In this document: positions 52,270-59,125 of the stretch, piece by piece | Layout: every line of letters starts with the position of its first letter | How positions within the stretch are numbered: position 1 is the stretch's first letter | DNA from: Streptomyces cavernicola | GTDB taxonomy: Bacteria > Actinomycetota > Actinomycetes > Streptomycetales > Streptomycetaceae | Direction of reading: 5' to 3' | NCBI RefSeq assembly: GCF_029968035.1 | Contig: NZ_JASCIQ010000018.1 | Coordinates: 1 to 64,000 of the forward strand | Length of the DNA: 64,000 bases | Program-made: the position numbers and the translations under genes | The notes under the pieces: model-generated | Seen by the model: only the letters and a program-made list of their open reading frames with translations | Told to the model about the DNA's origin: nothing | Databases searched by the model: none

Positions 52270-52782
52270 GGACTGCTGCGCGGAGCTTCCCGGCGACCTC
52301 GTTCCTGTCAGGGGACCGCCCCCACGATGGCAGCCGCCTGAGCATCCGTCAGGCCGGCACCGACCCACCTTCGAAGCGCATGGGCGCGTTGCCCCGAACC
52401 GTGTCCGCGGGCTTGATTTCTTCGGTGAGCATGCAGAAGCCGGTGCGTGCTGACACTTCGCCGCCACGGGCGCCGGCATTTCGTCCGAAGGCGGTGTCCA
52501 GAGGTCGCGGTCCGCATCCCATCCCAGGGCGGCGATGGCGGTACGAGTGCGGTTCAGGATCTCCGGGTCGTAGTTCGTCGGGTCGTACCCCGGACAGTGG
52601 TGCACGAACTCACCGCCGAGCGAAGCGCAGAGGTCCGCGTACACCGCGCTGTGCAGGATGAGCGCATGCCACCCCTCGTCCACGATGCGCGACCGGGGCA
52701 AACCCATGCCGGGGTTGCGGCAGCATGCGGCGACGAACTTGAGTCCCTCCTCAACTATGCGGGCCGCCAGCTCCTCGGACAT
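52024..52782 (-). CDS. Glycine-rich-domain-like protein, probably frameshifted at its 3' end
   Basis: Residues 1-115 look like a real domain: LAARIVEEGLKFVAACC, SRIVDEGWHALILHSAVYADLC, FVHHCPGYDP and ALGWDADRDLWTPPSDE. These match short Streptomyces proteins annotated as glycine-rich domain-like. After about 52440 the frame degrades into Arg/Gly/Ser-rich sequence and runs 246 nt antisense into the dehydrogenase gene. A different frame (stop at 52349) gives sensible sequence, so an indel is likely near 52440-52460. The function is unknown. Confidence 0.5.
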   Translation of the reverse strand: MSEELAARIVEEGLKFVAACCRNPGMGLPRSRIVDEGWHALILHSAVYADLCASLGGEFVHHCPGYDPTNYDPEILNRTRTAIAALGWDADRDLWTPPSDEMPAPVAAKCQHAPASACSPKKSSPRTRFGATRPCASKVGRCRPDGCSGGCHRGGGPLTGTRSPGSSAQQSSPRLLFRDRRPVVRAVAVGDGFVEDRAQQFADRERSALGGRGVEGEVEVLAAEEGGESGGLVAAFGDHRAVARVDGAREEC

Positions 52783-52885
52783 GTCCGGGTGTCTCCTCTG
52801 ATCTCGGTGGGGATTGCCCGCCCCGGGCGGAGTGTCCGGCCAAGGAATCGCCGTCCGGGGCAGGGCTCTTGGTCACCCTCAGCGC

Positions 52886-53017
52886 CTAGCTCGAAGCCCG
52901 GCGCTCAGGGGGCATTGAGCCTGCCAGGGTGGCAACTAAGACGAGCACGAGGGACACCCAGGCAATGACGCCCAGGACTGCGCCGACTGCTGTGCCGTCT
53001 TTCCAACCAGGCTTCAC
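52886..53017 (-). CDS. 43-residue membrane protein
   Basis: A single hydrophobic helix (VGAVLGVIAWVSLVLVLVATLAG) follows a short polar start, and the protein ends PPERRASS. GTG 53017 overlaps the stop of the upstream small gene as GTGA, so translation is coupled. It may be a phage-like or toxin-like small membrane protein, but nothing in the sequence decides this. Confidence 0.6.
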   Translation of the reverse strand: MKPGWKDGTAVGAVLGVIAWVSLVLVLVATLAGSMPPERRASS

Positions 53018-53229
53018 GCGTCGGCCCACTCGCTGAGGGCTCGGAGCGCGGTACGGACCGACAGCGTCTCGGCTTCCTCGGGGCTCACCGTCCGGATGTG
53101 TACGGCCAGTTGGAACCAGCGGGCTCCACTCGGACGCTCCAACATCACTTCTTCGTTGTCGTAGCCCTTGACCTGTCCGACCAGGCAGCGCTCCACGTCC
53201 ATGACTACGTCGTTCAGTCGGTGGCGCAT
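53014..53229 (-). CDS. 71-residue conserved-looking protein
   Basis: The protein starts MRHRLNDVVMDVERCLVGQVKGYDNEEVMLERP and is acidic and soluble, with no recognised domain. ATG 53229 is preferred over 53256 because GAGGAGAGGGG precedes it. It is the first gene of a two-gene unit with the 43-residue membrane protein. It faces the broken HTH regulator across a 110-nt gap. Confidence 0.62.
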   Translation of the reverse strand: MRHRLNDVVMDVERCLVGQVKGYDNEEVMLERPSGARWFQLAVHIRTVSPEEAETLSVRTALRALSEWADA

Positions 53230-53338
53230 CGCAATGCCCCTCTCCTCGCTGTTCATGTTGAGGGATGTTGGCCCAGCACAAAGGCCACAAGTACCCGTCA
53301 TCTGCAGACAGTTGGGACGAACAAGCACTAAGCTGGAA

Positions 53339-53989
53339 ATGCCCAAAGTGTCCATGGGGGTTGTCTTGAATGAGCGACTGGTCAGCTATGGCGGAAGCCC
53401 GGATGACTCCTCAGCGCCTCGCCCGGAGAATCGGGGTCTCCGCATCAAGACGGGAGCGGATCGGGAGATCATCCGGGCCTACCCGTACCGCTCGGCGGCC
53501 CCCTCCACGCTGTGGGGTGAGCTGGTCGCCGGTGCGTCGTCCGATGTCTTTCTGGCGGGCTACACGAACTACTTCTTCTGGACCCAACAGCCGCACTTCA
53601 ACGACACGTTGCGGGAGAAGGCCGCGGGCGGTTGTCGTATTCGCATCCTGTTGGGCGACCCGGAATGCCAGACCACGCGGGACCGGGAAACCATCGAAGC
53701 CGTTGCGCTGACCGTCTCCACGCGCATCCGTATGACGTTGGACGAAGTGGCGCGGCTCGGCCCGCTGGACAACCTCGAAGTACGGTTCAGCGCCGCAGAG
53801 GACGCGGTCAACCACGTATCGCTGTCGACGTTCCGCTTCGATGACGATGCCCTGGTGACGCCGCATCTGGCGCGCCTCGTGGGCCACGACTCCCCACTGC
53901 TCCACCTCCGCAGGGCAGACGCGGGCGGCATGTTCGACCGCTTCGCGGAGTCCTCCGAAGAGCTGTGGAGCCGGGGCCGGCCGGTCTAG
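53339..53989 (+). pseudogene. HTH regulator with DUF5919-like C-terminal domain, HTH damaged
   Basis: The C-terminal 170 residues (DREIIRAYPYRSAAPSTLWGEL, RIRILLGDPECQTTRDRE, STFRFDDDALVTPHLARLVG, LLHLRRADAGGMFDRFAES) match the sensor part of Streptomyces XRE-type regulators. The helix-turn-helix start is found only in another frame from 53370 (MAEARMTPQRLARRIGVS), and about 70 residues are missing between the two parts. An internal deletion with frame change is inferred. It directly abuts an IS5-type remnant at 53990. Confidence 0.55.
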
Positions 53990-54293
53990 GACCTGTCTGA
54001 TAATTGATCTTGTGGTGGGTCGTGGTGAGCTGACGGATGCGGCGTGGGAGCGGATAGTGCCCCTGCTGCCTGGTGTTGACGGACGTGGACGGCCGTGGCG
54101 GGATCACCGGCAGGTGATCAACGGGGTGTTGTGGCGGCTGCGGACTGGTGCTCCGTGGCGTGACCTGCCGGAGCGCTATGGGCCGTGGCAGACGGTCTAT
54201 GAGCGGTTCGCTCGCTGGGAGGCGGACGGCACCTGGGCCCGTTTGCTCCAAAGGTACACCCGTTGGGATACGCGCCCGAGGGGGATCAGCTGA
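53990..54293 (+). mobile_element. IS5-family transposase, 5' fragment
   Basis: From GTG 54012 the frame encodes GRGELTDAAWERIVPLLPG, GRGRPWRDHRQVINGVLWRLRTGAPWRDLPERYGPWQTVYERFARWEADGTW, the N-terminal DUF4096 part of IS5-family transposases. Homology stops near residue 85, before the DDE core. The outer end (CTGTCTGATAATTGATC, from 53992) is likely the IS terminal region. A similar end lies in opposite orientation at 58810-58875. Confidence 0.82.
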
Positions 54294-54384
54294 CGCATGA
54301 GAAGACCCCTGCCGGCCGTTCTCCGGGTCCGTCGTGCTCGGGTTACCGCAGTGCGGGCAGGACTCCACAGTGGGCCTCCTCGGA

Positions 54385-54594
54385 TCAGGCGTTCAGGTCG
54401 TATTCTCCCCCGCGCACGGCCTCCACGAAGGCCGTCCACTTCTCCGGGGTCGTCTCGATTACGAGATCCGGGTTGACGCTTTCACGCAGCGCGACGATGC
54501 CGGGGACGTTGACGGCCACCTCCATGCAGTTGCCCACACGCTTGTCACGGCAGGCCGCCGCGCTCACGAACTCGAAGTCGGGTCGTACGGTCAT
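54385..54594 (-). CDS. DUF397 protein
   Basis: The 69-residue protein shows the DUF397 pattern: FEFVSAAACRDKRVGNCMEVAVNVPGIVALRES and TTPEKWTAFVEAVRGGEYD. DUF397 proteins accompany XRE regulators in Streptomyces (the WhiJ/Scr1 type), where they act with or antagonise the DNA-binding partner. ATG 54594 follows GGAGGAAGGG. It is the last of four small minus-strand genes divergent from an XRE regulator. Confidence 0.85.
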   Translation of the reverse strand: MTVRPDFEFVSAAACRDKRVGNCMEVAVNVPGIVALRESVNPDLVIETTPEKWTAFVEAVRGGEYDLNA

Positions 54595-54704
54595 GGTGCG
54601 TTTCCCTTCCTCCCGTTGCGGGGAGTCGGTCCACGCGCCGTTGTGCGCAACCCGCCCCGACCGCTCGTCCTGTCCAGGGTTCCGATCCGGTCGGGGCGGG
54701 CGTC

Positions 54705-54905
54705 TCATACGCGGCTGGCCTCCTCCGGGGAGGCCAGCCACTCGCGTCCACCGCCACGCACGGGGCGCAGGAACGCCACCTGACGCGGGTGGCGGTCACG
54801 CGGCGGCGCTTCCGGGTCCACGTAGTCGGACATCAGGTGGGTGAGGATGCCGACCCTTCCGTCCCGGTCTCGTACGCGCGCGCCGATGTCGGCCTTGGTG
54901 ATCAT
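54705..54905 (-). CDS. 66-residue conserved hypothetical protein
   Basis: The protein starts MITKADIGARVRDRDGRVGIL, a short SH3-like beta pattern, and continues with PRQVAFLRPVRGGGREWLASPEEASRV. ATG 54905 overlaps the previous stop as ATGA. Similar small proteins are usual companions of DUF397/XRE sets. The function is unknown. Confidence 0.72.
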   Translation of the reverse strand: MITKADIGARVRDRDGRVGILTHLMSDYVDPEAPPRDRHPRQVAFLRPVRGGGREWLASPEEASRV

Positions 54906-55258
54906 CCGAACGCCTCCGCCGGAAGAGACGGGCCCCGGTCGTCACGGCGGGTTCCGGCGCACTCCTGGGGCGCTGTGATGCGTGCGCCACGGCTTTCGGC
55001 AACTCGCTTCGCATCCACGAGGCACTCGGCCAAGCGCAGTCCTGCGTAGCGGAGTTGGGAGGGTGTGGAGGCGGGGTCGTCGAGCACTGCGCGGGCGCCC
55101 TCGAACACCTCCGTGCCCATGTCGAGCTGGACGGCTTCCATCTCGTCGGCGAGCCGGGACACATAGCTGTCCGGACCACCGTCGGTGCTGAGGTAGCAGG
55201 GCTTCCCGTCGTGTTGCCAGGGGAGGAGGCGCGGAGGGTGGCCGGGTGTAGTCGTCAT
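54902..55258 (-). CDS. 118-residue hypothetical protein of the XRE-linked operon
   Basis: The protein begins with LLPWQHDGKPCYLSTDGGPDSYVSRLADEMEAVQLDMGTEVFEGARAVLDD and has a helical middle (QLRYAGLRLAECLVDAKRVAESRG). No domain is recognised. ATG 55258 overlaps the upstream stop, and its own stop overlaps the next start, so the three first genes of this operon are translationally coupled. It probably contributes to the regulatory set rather than metabolism. Confidence 0.75.
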   Translation of the reverse strand: MTTTPGHPPRLLPWQHDGKPCYLSTDGGPDSYVSRLADEMEAVQLDMGTEVFEGARAVLDDPASTPSQLRYAGLRLAECLVDAKRVAESRGARITAPQECAGTRRDDRGPSLPAEAFG

Positions 55259-55557
55259 GCGGGCACCTCCACTCCGTGGATGTGGCGCGGGCCGACATCG
55301 ACACCGTGCACGGCGAGCCAGAGCGCGCGACGCCGTGACTTCTGCCGCTGGGCCTCCTGGTGCCGTTCGAAGGCGACGAGGTACGGGCGGACAAGTGCGG
55401 TGTCCTCACCCCGCGACACGGGCACGCGCGGCAGATGGAGGGTCGGCGCGTCCAGGCACTGCACGGTGGGCGACGGTACGGAGGGCCGGTGGTGGCGCCG
55501 GCTGGGTAACACGCGTTTGGTGAATGCGTCGAGGAGACGGGCGATACCGTGGCTCAT
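55255..55557 (-). CDS. 100-residue basic hypothetical protein
   Basis: The protein is Arg/His-rich (TKRVLPSRRHHRPSVPSP), with VRPYLVAFERHQEAQRQKSRRRALWLAVHGVDVGPRHIHGVEV towards the end. It is the first gene of the four-gene unit. ATG 55557 follows GAGCAGG; ATG 55584 is possible. The basic character could suit nucleic acid or protein binding, but that is a guess. It is divergent from the XRE regulator 166 nt away. Confidence 0.68.
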   Translation of the reverse strand: MSHGIARLLDAFTKRVLPSRRHHRPSVPSPTVQCLDAPTLHLPRVPVSRGEDTALVRPYLVAFERHQEAQRQKSRRRALWLAVHGVDVGPRHIHGVEVPA

Positions 55558-55723
55558 GCTGACCTGCTCTTTCAGGTTGGCCATGCCCCCGGGCCGCTCG
55601 CAGCGCGGTCGCGGGGGTCTGCCTGTGGCAGAAGCTCCATCGAACCGTTCGGGTCCCGGATGGCGGAGGCGCCGGACAGGGGGCCAGGGAGTGGCCACAC
55701 TGGAGGCGAGAGGGGGCCAGAGG

Positions 55724-56971
55724 GTGAGCAGCGATGAACGACGGCATCAGTTCGGCGAATACCTTGCGCGCCTGAGGAAGGACGCGGGCAGAAGCCAGCG
55801 CAGGCTTGCCGAAATGTTGTGTGCCGCTTCGGGCACGCATTCGGTGACACGCCACGAGGTATCTCGGTGGGAGCGTGGCGAGCGCGTACCAGACTCCTGG
55901 GTTCCGAAAATCGCGGACGTTCTTGGAGTCCCGGCCAATGAGTTGGAGCGCGCTGCCGCGTACGCCCGAGGAGAGGTGGACCGGGCTCCCTTCGGTGGTG
56001 GCGTGGTGCTTGCTGAGTTGATCCCACCCGGCGACCCGCTGGTGCCGCTGGACACGCGTATAGATCGGCGGATCGGAGGCGAGGACGTGGCGGGCCTGGC
56101 CGCACGGGTGCACGGCTTCCGACTTGCCGATGACGTGATGGCCGGAGGCGATCTGATGGCCCCGGTTTTCCGGGAGTTGAACTCCGCGATGCGCCTGTAC
56201 CGGGAGAGCACGCACACGGAGAACGTGGGGCGGGCCCTGCTGGTGCAAGTGGGCGAGCTGGCGCAGATCGCTGGATGGATCGCGAGCGACGCCGGGCAGC
56301 ACGAGCAAGCGGAGCGCGCGTACCGCATCGGTATTGAGGCTGCACGGCAGGCGGGGGACGCTCCCTTGGTCGCGAACCTCGCGGGGAGCCTGGCCTATCA
56401 GTTGAGCAACACGGGCCAGGAGAAGGCGGGCCTGCACCTCGCCAATGCCGCCCTGGAAGAGGCAGGCCCTGACGCGCCGCCCAAGACCCGTGCCCTGTTT
56501 CACGACCGGGTGGCGTGGGCGCACACGCGTGTGGGAGAAGCACAGTCCGCCATGCAGGCACTCGGCCGGGCGCATGACGCTCTGACTGAGGAGGAGCCGG
56601 AGGTGGCACCACAGTGGGCGTACTGGGTGAGCCGTGCGGAGCTTGAAGTGATGGACGCCCGGGTGTTCACTGAGCTGCGCCGCCCACTGCGCGCGGTGCC
56701 CCTGCTGACGGACGTCCTCACGCGCTACGACGCCACACACGCGCGGGAGGTGGCCCTTTACCGGTCATGGCTCGCCGTCGCGTTGGCCGACGCCAACGAA
56801 CCCGAGCAGGCGGCGGAGGAGGCACGACGCGTCGTGTCCGTGGCTGCCGACCTGACCAGCGACCGGACCACCGGACGAGCCCGGCTTGTGCTCCGCCGCC
56901 TCCAGGAGTTCGAAGACGTCCCGGAGGTACGGGAGTTGCTGCACGACCACGGGCACCTGTTGAGTGCCTGA
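55724..56971 (+). CDS. XRE family regulator with TPR-like C-terminal region
   Basis: The 415-residue protein has an N-terminal XRE helix-turn-helix (about residues 12-70: YLARLRKDAGRSQRRLAEMLCAA, VTRHEVSRWERGERVP). A long helical region with TPR-like repeats follows (AGQHEQAERAYRIGIEAARQAGD, GQEKAGLHLANAALEEAG, VGEAQSAMQALGRAHDAL). GTG 55724 follows AGGGGG by 7 nt; the open frame reaches far upstream without protein-like sequence. It is divergent from four coupled small genes including DUF397, the usual arrangement for this regulator class. Confidence 0.86.
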   Translation: MSSDERRHQFGEYLARLRKDAGRSQRRLAEMLCAASGTHSVTRHEVSRWERGERVPDSWVPKIADVLGVPANELERAAAYARGEVDRAPFGGGVVLAELIPPGDPLVPLDTRIDRRIGGEDVAGLAARVHGFRLADDVMAGGDLMAPVFRELNSAMRLYRESTHTENVGRALLVQVGELAQIAGWIASDAGQHEQAERAYRIGIEAARQAGDAPLVANLAGSLAYQLSNTGQEKAGLHLANAALEEAGPDAPPKTRALFHDRVAWAHTRVGEAQSAMQALGRAHDALTEEEPEVAPQWAYWVSRAELEVMDARVFTELRRPLRAVPLLTDVLTRYDATHAREVALYRSWLAVALADANEPEQAAEEARRVVSVAADLTSDRTTGRARLVLRRLQEFEDVPEVRELLHDHGHLLSA

Positions 56972-57019
56972 CGCGCATGGGTGATCCCTGAGAGAGGTCG
57001 GCCACAGTGGGCTGTGGGC

Positions 57020-57110
57020 CTATCCGGCGAGGTTGTGGAGCCGGGCGATGCCGAGCACGGCATGGTGGACACATCCGCCTTTCAAGCGGCAGTTCCCGGA
57101 GGTTCTTCCA
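57020..57110 (-). mobile_element. 3' remnant of a transposase gene
   Basis: The minus strand encodes about 30 residues ending GNCRLKGGCVHHAVLGIARLHNLAG then stop, a pattern typical of the last residues of DDE transposases (NCRxKGxGxHHAxxGIARLHNLA). Nothing upstream in frame continues the homology. It is one of several transposase scraps in this patch. Confidence 0.5.
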
Positions 57111-57258
57111 GGTTTACCCCCGTGATTGATGTGTCTGCCCGGACCAGGCTGTGACTCCTGACGCGCCAGAGGCCAGGTCACTTCGTTCTTGGCGCCGGTC
57201 TGGCGCAGCAACTCCCCCTAGAATACCGGGCGTTCAACGAGCGACTGAAAGGCGCACG

Positions 57259-57753
57259 ATGGATCAGGGATGGGCTGCGGTTCTCGGTGCAGCAGTAGGC
57301 GCGATTGCCACCGGGGGCGGAGCGCTCCTGACCACGGCTTCGTCGGAGCGAGTGCAAAGGAGGCAAGCACGCCGCCAGGCTTACGCGGCTTGGCTTCAAG
57401 ACGTCGCCTCAACCATGTTTCGCCTTGATGAGCTGCGGCCAATGTTCAACGCCCCGCCCCAGGATAGACGGTCTGGCGAAATCAACGAAAGGCTCGGAGA
57501 AATACGCGACCTCTTGAAGTCCCAAGAGCGCCATCTCGCGGCCCTATCGCTCGAAGGGCCTGGGGAACTCAACCATGAAGCAACGCTAGTGACAGGTGCC
57601 GCAAGGCTTCTGACCACAAGCCTTGAGAAATGGACGAGAGAATACCCTGACGCGTCAATTCCAACCTCAGAAGAGCAGGAGTATGAACAATTCACTAAGG
57701 CGTTCAAAGAAAGAATCGCGAGCGCCGGACACTTGGCCAGTATGAACGTATAG
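57259..57753 (+). CDS. Hypothetical membrane-anchored helical protein of lower GC
   Basis: The 164-residue protein has one N-terminal hydrophobic segment (AAVLGAAVGAIATGGGALLTTA) followed by helical, charged sequence (RVQRRQARRQAYAAWLQDVASTMFRLDELRPM, EINERLGEIRDLLKSQERHLAAL) that could form a coiled coil. From about 57420 onward GC falls well below the neighbours and codons such as AAA, GAA and ATA become frequent, which points to recent acquisition. ATG 57259 has AAAGG upstream. No family is recognised. It lies within the mobile-element patch. Confidence 0.72.
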   Translation: MDQGWAAVLGAAVGAIATGGGALLTTASSERVQRRQARRQAYAAWLQDVASTMFRLDELRPMFNAPPQDRRSGEINERLGEIRDLLKSQERHLAALSLEGPGELNHEATLVTGAARLLTTSLEKWTREYPDASIPTSEEQEYEQFTKAFKERIASAGHLASMNV

Positions 57754-57843
57754 CCTGACGCCCCTGGAACCCGTACAGAATCCGGCCCGCTATACGCTTG
57801 CGGTCCGGCGTGACGGGTTGAGGGGGTGCGCCCCCAGGAGGGG
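57754..57843. other. Short intergenic stretch
   Basis: Contains a GC-rich GGGGGTGCGCCCCC hairpin at about 57820-57833 but no gene. Confidence 0.45.
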
Positions 57844-58000
57844 TTACGCGGTGAGCGCCACCTTCGTGATCGCTGCCGGGTGCGGGTGGCCGTAGCCGAT
57901 GCGCATCGTGCCGCGTACGGCGATCTGGTCGCTGTTGAAGTACGCGTCGGAGCTGAGGTCCACCTTCACGTCACGGCGCAGGACGACAAAGACGCGGTCC
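57844..58000 (-). pseudogene. C-terminal fragment of a phage major capsid protein
   Basis: The minus strand reads DRVFVVLRRDVKVDLSSDAYFNSDQIAVRGTMRIGYGHPHPAAITKVALTA then stop. HK97-type capsid proteins end in this way (F-x-x-D-Q-V-A-x-R-x-x-x-R-x-G-Y-x-x-x-H-P-x-A-I). Only the last 50 residues remain; it is cut at about 58000 by transposase sequence on the other strand. Confidence 0.62.
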
Positions 58001-58002
58001 TT

Positions 58003-58098
58003 CAGTTCCGCGCGATCGCCACCCGCTTCGACAAACTCGCCGCCCGCTACGCGGCAGGAATTCACCTCGCCGCACTCATCGTCTGGCTCCGCGAACCC
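58003..58098 (+). mobile_element. IS5-type transposase C-terminal fragment
   Basis: The plus strand encodes FRAIATRFDKLAARYAAGIHLAALIVWLRE, the characteristic end of IS5-family transposases (F-x-x-I-A-T-R-Y-D-K-x-x-x-x-Y). It abuts the capsid fragment, which suggests insertion into a prophage gene and later decay. Confidence 0.68.
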
Positions 58099-58159
58099 AA
58101 CCAAGGACCTCAGGGCGCTTCTTCATGTCCGGGTCGTCGACCTTGGTCGATCACGGAAC

Positions 58160-58179
58160 TTGACCTCAACCATGGTTGA
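58160..58179 (+). promoter_or_regulatory. MerR-type operator within a promoter
   Basis: TTGACC (58160-58165) runs into the 14-bp palindrome TCAACCATGGTTGA (58166-58179), 17 nt before the monooxygenase-like start. A TTGACCTCAA..TTGA-GGT arrangement is the signature of MerR/SoxR-family activated promoters. No MerR gene is adjacent. Confidence 0.62.
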
Positions 58180-58196
58180 AGTTGGAGGTTGGTGCC

Positions 58197-58808
58197 ATGA
58201 CCGCCATCGTTGCCGGCCTCCGGCCGGTCGCACTGCCCGACCCTGCCCGTCCGGACGCGGGCCTCATCCTTGCGTCCCTATGGCACACCGAGGGGCCCGA
58301 ACAACAGCAGAAGGTCATGTCCGGCGTCATGGACGCCTGGGAGAAGGCCCGGCTGCCAGCGGCGTATCTTGCGCGGCACTGTCTGGCAGGGTCCGACGGC
58401 CGGACCATCCTCAACTTCGCCCAATGGACGAGTCCCGAAGCGCACCGGGCCTTCGCTGCCGACCCGCGCAACCAGCAGTCTCTTGGCAGTGCCATCCAGG
58501 CGCTGTACTCGGCCGATCCGCCAGGCCGTTACGTGCCGTACCACTTCGCGCGGCGGCACGAGGGAGCCGCCCGCTACTTCACCGCAACGTGGCACGACAC
58601 CAAGGACGACGGGATGGCCCGATTGCTCGCCGACGAGTTGACCAAGCGCGTCCCCGCAGCCCCGGCGTCCTCGGTCGCAGTGGCGGAGTATTTCTACATC
58701 GGCGAGGCCGGACGGCAGCTCCTCGTGCTTGCCGGATTCCAGCACGAGCCCGGCGGTGACGGCCCATGGTTCCGGCCATTCCGCGGGCTGGTGCGGGCGG
58801 CGCGCTAG
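58197..58808 (+). CDS. Antibiotic biosynthesis monooxygenase (ABM) family protein
   Basis: The 203-residue protein contains two ferredoxin-like ABM-type segments: ASLWHTEGPEQQQKVMSGVMDAWEKA with ILNFAQWTSPEAHRAFA, and TATWHDTKDDGMARLLADELTKRV with GFQHEPGG. ABM proteins are cofactor-free oxygenases or heme-degrading or quinone-binding enzymes. ATG 58197 follows GGAGG by 7 nt. The promoter carries a MerR-type operator, and such ABM genes are often MerR targets in Streptomyces. Confidence 0.78.
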   Translation: MTAIVAGLRPVALPDPARPDAGLILASLWHTEGPEQQQKVMSGVMDAWEKARLPAAYLARHCLAGSDGRTILNFAQWTSPEAHRAFAADPRNQQSLGSAIQALYSADPPGRYVPYHFARRHEGAARYFTATWHDTKDDGMARLLADELTKRVPAAPASSVAVAEYFYIGEAGRQLLVLAGFQHEPGGDGPWFRPFRGLVRAAR

Positions 58809-58809
58809 G

Positions 58810-58875
58810 AATCTGCGCCCACACTGCATCCGTCAGCTCACCGCGACCAGCCACGAGATCAATTACCAGACACCC
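58810..58875 (-). mobile_element. IS5-type end with first 15 transposase codons
   Basis: On the minus strand, TGTCTGGTAATTGATC leads into GTG 58854 and AGRGELTDAVWAQ, matching the left end at 53992-54060 at about 85% of bases but in opposite orientation. Transposase homology stops at once. It overlaps the 3' flank of the ABM gene and adjoins the MITE-like repeat. Confidence 0.72.
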
Positions 58876-58945
58876 CCTAGGTCGTGTCCGTAAAGTCCTG
58901 CCTGCCCTGCGGGCGGACGACAGGACTTTACGGACACGACCTAGG
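58876..58945. mobile_element. 70-bp MITE-like element, CTAG-flanked inverted repeat
   Basis: Arms 58876-58900 and 58921-58945 are perfect 25-bp reverse complements around a 20-bp centre. The 20-bp terminal repeat GTCGTGTCCGTAAAGTCCTG is bordered on each side by CTAG, which could be a 4-bp target duplication. It could be a non-autonomous element or two joined IS ends. Confidence 0.7.
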
Positions 58946-59125
58946 GCCCGTCGGATCTTGCCAGGGTCGCGGGCGTCAGCGGCGTCACGTCAGCGAGCGG
59001 GGTGCCGCGACCCACAGCAACTCCCCCCGCCCCCACCCCAGATGAACCGTCCGCGCCCCGCCCCCGTACTCACAGCCGTGGCCCCGTAGCACGCGGGTCG
59101 CGTCGAATCGGCTGGAGGACGTCCT

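Noticed and set aside
55055..55723. In-frame 5' extension of the XRE regulator by 223 codons
   Set aside because: It is antisense to two coupled small genes, and the helix-turn-helix begins just after GTG 55724, which has its own ribosome site.
53990..58945. Active composite transposon
   Set aside because: Neither end carries a complete transposase, and the ends differ at about 15% of bases. I treat it as a fossil only.
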